From positions 71,011,469 to 71,075,468 of the forward strand of contig NC_091134.1 of assembly GCF_041381155.1 (NCBI RefSeq): a stretch of DNA of 64,000 nt, written 5' to 3'. Every line of letters starts with the position of its first letter. The first letter of the stretch is position 1. Origin of the DNA: Argopecten irradians (taxonomy: Eukaryota; Mollusca; Bivalvia; Pectinida; Pectinidae). Positions 52,942 through 62,127 of the stretch are shown here, piece after piece. The notes below the pieces were generated by a model that made no database searches, was not told where the DNA came from, and worked only from the letters and a program-made list of their open reading frames with translations. The position numbers were made by a program, and so were the translations under genes.

Positions 52942-55900
52942 GTAAGACAACTATTACATATCTCCTCATGATCAGCTACTACAGCTCTGCTTACTTCAAT
53001 CATTTTACCAAACAGAGTCATATATATTGGGACGAGGGATGGTGATTGTGCATTATTCTATATACTTATCACTACTTGATAGGATATGCTTCCTGTTTAT
53101 TTTCCCTGGTCAATTCTTCACTCTTTATTTAACGATTTGCAGGTCTTTAAAGTCTTTTAGTTTCTTCTGTACCTTATTTGAATTGCTGTTTTTAAGTTTA
53201 ACAAGTGATGAAACCTTAACTGAATTAAAATGTATTACTGTTGTTTATGTTCATTTTAGTTTATTAAAAGTATAGTCTTACCTTTAGGTCACTTTAGAAT
53301 AAAACACCACCCTTCCTTTCTCCAATTCATATAAAGTGACTGATTAACACATAAATATTTGTTTGTAGCCATGTAGTACAACCCTAGTACCCGCTGAGTC
53401 CCTGGACAACAACCTAAGGAGCCTTGCCCTGGCTGTATCGGCCGGTAGTCCTGTCCTGTTACAGGGCCCAGTGGGCAGTGGGAAGACCTCAGTAGTGGAA
53501 CACCTGGCCCACCTGACGGGACGGGTGAAATCTCCACACCTGATGAAGATACAGCTTGGTGATCAGACCGATAGTAAGGTAAATTAATTAAGGAAATATC
53601 AGGTAAGGTCTTCACTGTTCCTTCTCTATAGCTAAGTGTAAAACAAGATTCTAAATCAGTTAAAGTTTGGTTCTTTAGATATTAAAAGGTTTCTTTGATA
53701 AACTAACTCAAAGTCTCCTTAAGTGGTCTGGCATGTTTATCATCTGTCATTCAAAGTAAAATGTAATTGAGATGTGTATGTTAAGGAGTACCGTAAAAAC
53801 TTGTGTAATTTGCGCACTTTTTCTGTACAAAAATAAAATTTGAAGTTGGGGGTGCGCAAATTACATTGATAGAGTAGTTTTAAAAAATTTACGGGGAAAA
53901 AATCTGTCCATTCTGAGGGGCTGTCGATCTATGAGTGTTGAGGTACCGCTCTGTGTATAGTAGCCATTTCATACAATGAAAGGTATTAATGATTGTAAAA
54001 ACAATGCCTCACCTATTATAGTGGATTATCTATGGCTAATTAAAGTGTTAAAGTTATGACCACGATGTCTTGTGTACATGATGTCTTGTTTACATTTGCC
54101 CCGAGAATTTCAATGGCGACTGACTGAGAGCATGGCTTCTACTGACAGCAAGAGATGTATACCCTGTACACCTCGTAGTGTAATGGGACAGCCACAATCA
54201 GTGACTTTGGCCGGGTCAATGTAGTTTACCTGTATTTTTTTAGGGGAGAGAGGCTATAGAGAGAGTCTGTAGAGAGTGTGTGTGTGTATACACAAACATG
54301 TTTACCCCGGCTGCAGGCCGTGTGCAAAAAGTCAAAACACACGTGGGATTTATAAGATGCCTAAACTGACCTATATTTAGGACTTTCAATAAGTGGTTTG
54401 CAATTTTATTACTGCAGAATTAACAAGCTACAAGGTTAGTGACATATTCAACCGTTTTGGTGTATATAATTAGCCTTTAGCTTTGCACATGAAACTCCGT
54501 AAGGCCCGACTGCAGGCCGTGTGCAAAAAGTCAAAACACACATGGGATTTATAAGATGCCTAAACTGACCTATATTTAGGACTTTTAATAAGTGGTTTGC
54601 AATTTTATTACTGCAGAATTAACAAGCTACAAGGTTAGTGACATATTCAACCGTTTTGGTGTATATAATTAGCCTTTAGCTTTGCACATGAAACTCCGTA
54701 AGGCCCGACTGCAGGCCGTGTGCAAAAAGTCAAAACACACATGGGATTTATAAGATGCCTAAACTGACCTATATTTAGGACTTTCAATAAGTGGTTTGCA
54801 ATTTTATTACTGTAGAATTAACAAGCTACAAGGTTAGTGACATATTCAATCGTATTGATAAATATAATTAGCCATCAGCTTGGATCTGGTACCGTACAGG
54901 TAGTGAGTTAAATTTACTCACAATGTGATTGTTGCAAGCTAACGTATCCGCTAGCCGATTGCTGTTGATTGTTAATGATCTCAAACACACTAATTACTTA
55001 TTGTGACAATTTTAAACAAATAGATTCTAATCTTTTTGAATATTCCTGATTACTATTCATGTGTAATATCTCAAAACATTGACATGTGCATGGAGTACGG
55101 CGAACCGGACCGCCGATGTTTTGGACATCTGCAAGATATTTTAGTTTCAGGTTACGGTGGCCAATAAAAGAAAACAAACACAATGTGGTTTTAATATGTT
55201 ATTTCTTCTTAATACAACACTTCTTTGTGCAAGTTTTCAAGCATTTCTGGGGAATATTTTGCATTGAAATTGTCACCTTCATACATCGATTTTGGGACTC
55301 TCTGGACATCGTTTTTCCCAAAAAAAAAATGATGTGCAAAATATACTGATAGAAGATTTTTTCCAGCATTTTCAGCCCTAAAAAGTACCTGCGCAAATTA
55401 CACTGGTGCGCAAATTATACAAGTTTTTACGGTATTGGTCTGATATCCACATTATAATGAAATCTGAGCTGAATTCATATGTTAGAGTACAAACATTGAG
55501 ACAGGTTACTGATAAAGTAAACTCTAAGGCCTCCATTAAACAGTCTGCCTTGATTTATGACATTTAATAATGGAGTAAATGACATGTTTTCTATATAATT
55601 TAATTTGCTCCAGATAGAATATATTTACTGCCCAAGGACAGAAATATATTTGACTCTATGAGATGCTAGCAGGGACTATACAAAAACCTTTGCGTACTTC
55701 TTCACACTTCTTTTTCATTTCAGGCCCTGCTGGGGACGTATCGCTGTACAGATATCCCAGGGGAGTTTGTGTGGCAGGCCGGGGTACTGACCCGCGCTGT
55801 GATGGAGGGACACTGGGTTCTACTGGAGGATATTGACTCGGCCCCTATGGACGTAATCTCTGTCCTACTTCCTCTGTTAGAGAGACATGTCCTCTCTGTC

Positions 55901-58900
55901 CCGGGGCATGGTGACAACATTCCTGCTGCTCCAGGCTTCCAGCTGTTCGCAACTCAAAGGTAAGTAGGGCCTACACTGAGAGGCAGATTACTGTTAAATC
56001 TACTTCACTACTCCTGTTGCCTTGCTGTGACTTGTCAATTAACATTTCATGCCATTCTTTCATATACTCTATTGTCTACTCTGCTTGTTACATTTTGGCC
56101 AAAGGTAAATCTAAATCAGTTGTATTGTCGTATACAAAAGTCACCACTTTCACCTATCTTTTGATCTTTGTGATTTACCCGAGTAACAAGTTAAGTAATT
56201 CTGGTAAGATGTGTTGATCAAACAGGTTTTTGATTACCTCGATCTGATCCAAAGATGTTAATTTGATTTTACATATTTTATTTGCAAATAAGTGGCATTG
56301 AATTCAAGTTATACATTACAATTGATCCTGATTGTTTTGACTAAGTCAAAAACTTATCACATCCACTTAGACAACAGATGTATACATTCAAATTGATAAA
56401 AATATTAATCAACTTGTATCAGAATATGTATTTATTGTTTAATGTTGGTACTGTGTTAAAGGCTGTTGGGAAGTGGAAGTGGTTGGCATAGACAACACAG
56501 CAGTAGTTCTGTCCTACTGGAAAAGATGTGGACGAAGGTCAATGTGGAACCTCTGTCAAGGTCAGAGCTGGAAAAGGTAAGTTGAACCAATGTCAAGGTC
56601 AAAAAAGTCTGGGCTGATTTTATGTAGATGTGCAATTATGTTTTGATAATGATAATATTTATTCAGATGTTATAATTATTCTCATTAAGATGGCTGTAGT
56701 GACCCAAAAGAAATCCAAGATGATTTTAATAAGAAATTTAGCCAAGATTTCAATTTTATAATTTATGCTTTATTGATGTTGTTTATGTTTGTGAAGGTTA
56801 TCAACACCTTGTACCCACATCTTTGTCCAGTCACTGAAAAGCTCCTGGATATTTACTTCATGTTGTCCGCTGGCAAACATGAACTAGGAGTTGAGGACAA
56901 GCTCTCTGATGAGGTGGGCAAGTTCCTGTCACATGATGGACGACTTATATCAACGAGGTATGTTATTTCTGTAGTTATTTTTTTGTCTCTATATTTCTAA
57001 ATCAAAATTTTATACTTAAAAAAATCTTATGCTGATTTATGATTCAATGTCTTGTCAGCTTTAATTATTTGCTTTAAAAATATTGCTGAGGTTGGGGCTT
57101 TTTAGCTGTGACTTTGAGAAGTGAAATTCACATTTGAATGATAATTCTATTATTCAGAGATTTGATGAACTGGTGTAGACGAGTGGCTCCAGACTTCAAT
57201 GTGTCGTCAACAGCAACAGCCAATCACGTGCTACAGGAAGCTCTCGACTGTTTTGCTGCATGCCTTCCTAAACCCAGCAAACGTGTGCTTGTTGCTGAGG
57301 CGATAGGAGCCAAACTGAATATCTCAAAGGTTATGGTAGGTCTCTAGAGTAGGTGGGATTTGATGAGGTTGCATAATTATGAACAATTACCTCTTTTTTT
57401 TTAAACTATTGGAATAATGTGTTATTTTGGATGGTTGTGATTGTCAAAGAATAGAATAAATGGAAAATTATTGTGGGCTGTTAAGTTGGTTAACCTAAAC
57501 AACTAAAAGGCGGAAGTTGTTAAAACCATTAAGTGATCACACTAGCTCTAGCTGCCAGTGAAACACACTAAATGTAATCACCCACAAAAGATGGTTGGTT
57601 TACTGTAGATAAATTATTACAAACAAATGTTTTATTTCCAGGCTGAATATTTCTGCTGTAAGTACAAACCAGAGGTCAAAGTCACCTCTACCAACTTCAC
57701 CTGTGGTCGGGTCCAGCTGGACAAGAAAGCTGTGGAGATTGGCTCTATTCTAAGGTTGGTAAAAATATGGTGGTTCTGTATATAGGTTCACAGACAAATG
57801 ATATTCGTGGTGTAATCGTTAATTTTTCTTTGCTTCATACTTAATTTGGCTTTCTGATTGGCTTATCCTTTTTAGGTCATCTGACCCGAAGGGTCAGGAT
57901 TATCTATAGTCATGTTTTGGCCGTCGTCGTGCGCCGTCCGCCGTGCGTTAACTTTTCACATTTTGAACTTCTTCTCAAGTTCTACCAGTGCAATTTTGCT
58001 GAAACTTACATGAAATGATCCTGACATAGTTCCGATAGTTATTTTTCGGGTTGATCAGAAATCCAAGATGGCCGCCACAGCCACCATCTTGAAAACACAT
58101 TTTGAACTTCTTCTCAAGTTCTACCAGTGCAATTTGACTGAAACTTGCATGAAATGATCCTGACATGGTCCCGACAAAGTGTTGTTATTTTTCGGGTCAA
58201 TCCGAAATCCAAGATGGCCGCCACAGCCGCCATCTTGAAAACACATATTGAACTTCTTCTCAAGTTCTACCGGTGCGATTTGGCTGAAACTTGCATGAAA
58301 TGATCCTGACATGGTCCCGACAAAGTGTTGTTATTTTTCAGGTTGATCAGAAATCCAAGATGGCCGCCACAGCCGCCATCTTGAAAACACATTTTTAACT
58401 TCTTCTCTAGTTCTACTGGTGCTATTTGGCTGAAACTTGCATGAAATGATCCTGACATGGTCCCGACAAAGTATTGTTACATCTCTAGTTGATCCCAAAT
58501 CGAAGATGACTACCATGACACTATATCTAATTAATTTCCTATATGTTAAGGCCCTTGGGCCTCTTGTTTGAAATAAAATTTGTTGAAAGAAATTGAAAAT
58601 GATCCTGACAAAGTGACACCATATATAATTAATTTCACTATTGTCAAGGTAGTCAGATGACTGTTAAGGCCCTTTGGGCCTCTTGTTTTCATATCACTAG
58701 AATGTCGAAAAAACCTGATGTTATTGTGACGTCACAATAGAAACATTGACATATCCATTGGAAATCAATGGAATCGTACATTGAAACGTATTTTTATTTC
58801 TTAAAGTAGTTTGGAAAATTAATTATAAGCATGATTCACACACTTTACAAACAAAAAATTTCTTTCATACGCAAATAAAATGTTTTTGGTAGTTTAAATA

Positions 58901-61900
58901 AAAGTTTGAAGGACTAAAGGCAGCATTCCATACACTGTACTTATGATGTTTATATACCAGTGCACATATGTTCAAAGCCTTATCATGTGCCATTGAAAGT
59001 CCTGCACCCATATAACTGCATTAACCCTTGAAGCGGCCAAACCTGTTGAATACTGTCCTTGAGACCATTATATAAACACTCATGGCTGGAGAGGTGGTGC
59101 TTGTTAAATTTACTTGATTCATATTCAATATGTACTTTTTGTAATCATCTTAAAAATTAGAAGAACGCTTCAAAAATATTTGTAGAGCCCACCAGAATAC
59201 GTTTTCCTACACTCGCCAGGCGTCGGCCCTCCTGGAACAGGTATCTGTCTGCGTCGGTAAGAACGAGCCAGTCCTACTGGTTGGAGAGACGGGTACCGGT
59301 AAAACATCCTCAGTACAATACCTGGCCGAACAACTCGGTAAGGTCCTAAAGGTGGAGCAGATTTACAATTATAATATAAACAATTTCTCTGGCCAAATGT
59401 TGTATATCATTCAGGGGTGTACAATTCTGAAAATTTTGCACTAGCCCAAGGGCTAGTAGCATCAATTTTTCACTAGCCCTGATCAGAAGTCTACTAGCCC
59501 TATTTTTCGTTTGTTTTTATATGTTCATTTTACTCGATCTGGATTTTTTACAAACCTGTACAGAACAAGTACATGTCTAACAGTGTGTTAAATACCATTC
59601 CGCTAATAAAGATATTGCACCGATTGTTCATAGGTACCAGGTATTCATTTAGTAAAAACATTCTTGAGTCAATATTGATAATGCAACAATGCCATCGCAT
59701 GCAAAATACTTTAGATTTGAAATTATGGTTCTTATTTCACTCAGATATTTCCTTTAAAACTATCATTAGAAAGAAACATAATCAGTATATCTATTAAAGT
59801 TTAACTTTGATATTAAAAGCTTAACAGGAAAATGTAAAGTGAACAATCAGTATTTATTATCTGCTGTTTTCATTTTATAGGTATGATGAATTTAGTAAAT
59901 AGTACTGTTCATGAAAATTCCGTAAAAAATCTTTAATTGAAATTATTGTTTTACTGAACACTTACTTATTTTCCCTAATTTTATGAGCATTGAAATTTTT
60001 TTTTTTATCTAGTAACATTTGCATGATACATTCGTATTTGAATAAAATGATGTCAATTTGTTATTGAATTTCATATAGATTTATTTTAAGAACTACACAA
60101 AATCAATTTTACAATTTACTATAAAATATTTTGTAAACGATTATTAATTAGCACTGCTGATTTTTATTTACAAATATTCAATATATCATAAAAATATGCG
60201 AAAGATAAGATGACAAATATGCAAAAATATTGTACCTATAATTATGAAACCTCGATTAAAGTTATTTTGAAAAACATTCAGTGGGTTTATTTGTGTCAGC
60301 TGTGTTAACTAAGCATACCTATGTGTCTGCAAGTGTACATGACAACATTTTACCGTGTATTTTAATTACTTCAAAATGATCCGCTATCCATCGCACAGCA
60401 GTAGTTCTTTCTGAATCCAACCCCCATATACTCAAATTTATAACACTAAAATGATAATGATGCTAGATAATAAAAATGTCACTTCATAACTGATTCTTGT
60501 CTAGAGTCAAGAAATCTAGATTTTCCCGTTCCCTGTCTGTCAGCAACCTCGGCAAACACATGGCCATCTGGGTCACTCAAGCGCTTATTTAACTTTCATC
60601 AATTACATAACAAAACGTTTGATGCATCTAGATGAAGAATGTTATTTACGTTTGGGAACCACCTGTGGTATGCAACGATATCGTTTGCTTGAGTTTTGAC
60701 GACACATTTACTGCTAGTCGAATTCTGAACGGCAATAAAAGGCTAAACTGCTGATTTACAACTAAAATTTCAATGTGAATATAGATTTTAACAGAAATTT
60801 TCACTAGCCCACGGGCTAGTAATGATCGTGAAGCAACTAGCCCTGACCTGAAAATCGCTAGCCCCGGACGTCGGGCTAGTGGAATTGTACACCCCTGTCA
60901 TTGAAGTAACATAGTGGTATTTGTTATTAGTTTGACATAAAAAAAGATGATCACTCAATAGTGGAATGAAAGGAAATGATCATGATAACTAAATATGGTG
61001 AAGGAAATTACTGGAATATGTAAAGTGTGATTTTTGTATCTGACTGACACAGTGTGCTTACAGGTCACACTCTCAAAGTGATTAATATGAACCAGCAGAG
61101 TGACAGTTCAGATCTCCTGGGAGGGTAAGTATTGCTAATGCTGGCCACACACATACCCATTCATTGGGATGGGTGTGTGTGTGTCCGATTATACACAATG
61201 TAAAATGCAAAGTCATGTGTGGTACATGGGCAGTTTGATTGATAGCTTGATCTATATGAAGGTCATGAAAATACAGTGATACTAACCCCTTTATAAATAT
61301 CAGTCAACACTCATTAAACTGGCAAAAACCAAATGTATTTTTAGTAACGCCTTTCTAGCATTTTACATATAAACCCTTGAGAAAAAAACAACTCTTAAAC
61401 AGTATTGAATACATAGTATTTATTGGTTTAACTGATTTCATAGCTTTTTGTAGTAATAATTATTGAAAGAAAGGTATAAGAGAATTATTATATCATATGA
61501 AATTCTCATTTTGACTTTCAGATTTAAACCAGTTGATATGAGACATGTGATCAGACCTTTCAGGGAAGACTTTGAAATCCTGTTTTGTTCCACCTTCTCC
61601 AGGAAAGAGAACAGCAAGTTTCTTAATCACATACAGGTTTGTTGGTTACACATTTGACTATGATAAATTATCATAAAAACTGTGTATTGGATTTAATTAG
61701 CAGCTGTTGTTGTCTGTGACACTGTTAACATCAAACCTTTCAAAGACATGCAAGATCTTTGGGCATTTTCCTACTTTTAATATAACAGATATTTTCATTT
61801 GTCTTAATTTGTGTTCAGGAGGTGCTCTATTTGTTCTTATTTCTACAAAGAGATGTATCATTTCTCTAATTAACTTCTCTTCTATCTCCAAATCATTAAA

Positions 61901-62127
61901 ACACCTCTGAAGTTTATGGATTCATATGGTTGTTTTAGAACAGACTATATTATGCACTGCTTTATGTACTGTATAAAGTGCCTATGATGCAAAGATCATA
62001 AACATTTCCGTTGACCATCTCATGATTTTTGGTTTGGTGTAGGACTGCTTTGCCAAACAGAAATGGGAAATAATGTTGACTTTAATGGAGCACACCCTTA
62101 ATCCAGCGATACAGCGCTGTAAAACAG
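47357..62127 (+). CDS. MDN1: Midasin (pre-60S AAA+ ATPase), N-terminal part, gene continues past window
   Basis: Fifteen exons with GT/AG borders and consistent phase: 47357-47588 (ATG at 47362), 48675-48765, 49675-49805, 51851-51967, 52749-52941, 53369-53578, 55724-55959, 56462-56576, 56797-56957, 57158-57335, 57642-57754, 59186-59337, 61064-61124, 61522-61636, 62043-62127. They give about 728 residues that follow vertebrate midasin block by block: the N-terminal helical region, AAA1 (Walker A GPVGSGKTS, Walker B WVLLEDID), then the start of AAA2 (GETGTGKTS, NMNQQSD, GFKPVD). Midasin is a giant nucleolar/nuclear ATPase that strips assembly factors (Ytm1/WDR12, Rsa4/NLE1) from pre-60S particles. 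The N-terminus is some 35-40 residues shorter than in human, so an upstream coding exon may be missed. For the third exon, acceptor 49674 or 49677 is possible (one extra Gln). Confidence 0.93.
47860..48194. mobile_element. TTAA-type miniature element in MDN1 intron 1
   Basis: 335 bp with ends agatgctctaccggcgac and atcagcggtggagcatct, bounded by TTAA at 47856-47859 and 48195-48198. Reverse-oriented relative of 30567-30912. Confidence 0.8.
48199..48593. mobile_element. Second TTAA-type miniature element, abutting the first
   Basis: 395 bp with ends atacccactaccttcccga and tccggaaaggtagtgggcct, bounded by TTAA at 48195-48198 (shared with the previous element) and 48594-48597. Full-length relative at 28845-29240 in reverse orientation. 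Confidence 0.8.
48980..49530 (+). repeat. Tandem repeat, about 145-150 bp, three to four units, MDN1 intron 2
   Basis: Units share gaagtttgttaccgctattt, ctcagaaagtcctgaaggga and cccctaggtccctagttgtg. Opens with tttttagcccaccaccatca, like the 5' start of hairpin-ended tandem-core elements, but no 3' hairpin is seen. Confidence 0.65.
49749..51700 (+). repeat. Minisatellite made of the MDN1 exon-3 end plus its splice donor, 26 copies
   Basis: The unit is 72 bp (80 bp in copies with an extra ccgtccga). It runs from exon-like gtgtcctatctcagtaacta and tagtgaccaggctaggattg to tatg|gtaagtcaccaggaacag, that is, about 49 bases matching the exon end and 23 bases of intron. The first copy is the real exon end. 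Nearly all 26 keep a full gtaagt. Reading through the first donor meets TAA at 49807 at once. Confidence 0.92.
52285..52735 (+). repeat. 49-bp minisatellite next to the MDN1 exon-5 acceptor, nine copies
   Basis: Unit tgtcaagtgtgtatggtact, agacttacttagatggtagg, ggcactaac, nearly identical between copies. The last copy runs straight into ttatcaattacag, the exon acceptor. The ACTAAC at the unit end resembles a branch point, and in the last copy it lies 21 bases before the AG border. Confidence 0.9.
53369..53578 (+). CDS. MDN1: MDN1 exon 6: AAA1 P-loop
   Basis: LLQGPVGSGKTSVVEHLAHL is the Walker A loop and following helix, then KIQLGDQTDSK, a stretch nearly identical across animals. Exactly 70 codons, phase 0 at both borders. 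Confidence 0.95.
53791..55432. mobile_element. Non-autonomous TA-target DNA element in MDN1 intron 6
   Basis: Ends ccgtaaaaacttgtgtaatt and tgcgcac against their complement (one mismatch over about 27 bp), flanked by TA on both sides, give a 1642-bp element of Tc1/mariner-like target choice. A second copy of the inner gtgcgcaaattac motif lies inside each end. No transposase frame. It carries a 199-bp tandem array. Confidence 0.75.
54308..54885 (+). repeat. 199-bp tandem repeat, three copies
   Basis: Starts at tgcaggccgtgtgcaaaaag at 54312, 54511 and 54710. The units are nearly identical until the third diverges near 54850. Recent local amplification inside the TA element. Confidence 0.9.
55724..55959 (+). 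CDS. MDN1: MDN1 exon 7: AAA1 Walker B and sensor region
   Basis: CTDIPGEFVWQAGVLTRAV, then Walker B HWVLLEDIDSAP (D-E-D-I-D acidic pair kept), LLPLLE and PGFQLFATQR, the sensor-1 strand. All expected AAA+ residues are present. Confidence 0.95.
56462..57754 (+). CDS. MDN1: MDN1 exons 8-11: AAA1 lid and linker to AAA2
   Basis: Encodes LLEKMWTKVNVEPL, VTEKLLDIYF, RDLMNWCRRVAP, LQEALDCFAACL, EAIGAKLNIS and AEYFCCKYKPE, collinear with human (LLDKYWTKI, RDLLNWCNRI, FQEALDCF, GSKLNIS, AEFFC). The exon-10 donor is taken at gtaggt, because gttatg six bases earlier would drop two residues that the family has. Confidence 0.9.
57869..58689 (+). mobile_element. Tandem-core hairpin element in MDN1 intron 11
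   Basis: 5' hairpin ttttaggtcatctgacccg / gggtcaggat. Four core units of about 146 bp follow (gaacttcttctcaagttcta, catgaaatgatcctgacatg, aatccaagatggccgccaca). A 3' hairpin end aaggcccttgggcctcttgt lies at 58547-58569, and a second end (aaggccctttgggcctcttg) lies at 58664-58689. The tail has thus been duplicated. Minus frames of about 63 codons inside are repeat shadows. Confidence 0.75.
59186..62127 (+). CDS. MDN1: MDN1 exons 12-15: start of AAA2
   Basis: Walker A VLLVGETGTGKTSSVQYLAE, then GHTLKVINMNQQSDSSDLLG, GFKPVDMRHVIRPFREDFEI and DCFAKQKWEIMLTLMEHTLN. The last exon ends CKT-G (phase 1) at a gtatgt donor, which is the seed of the terminal 57-bp array. The next exon lies beyond the window. 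Confidence 0.92.
59412..60897. mobile_element. Non-autonomous hAT-like element in MDN1 intron 12
   Basis: Ends caggggtgtacaattc and gaattgtacacccctg are perfect inverted repeats. tcatt is duplicated at 59407-59411 and 60898-60902. Several palindromes based on ctagccc...gggctagt sit inside each end. 1486 bp with no transposase frame. Confidence 0.8.

Noticed and set aside
53289-53615. Minus 108-codon frame over MDN1 exon 6
   Set aside because: Shadow of the Walker A exon. The plus strand has matching splice sites and a conserved AAA+ motif.
57975-58516. Minus frames SGSFHASFSQIAPVELEKK repeated four times
   Set aside because: Core units of the intron-11 element, not a gene family.
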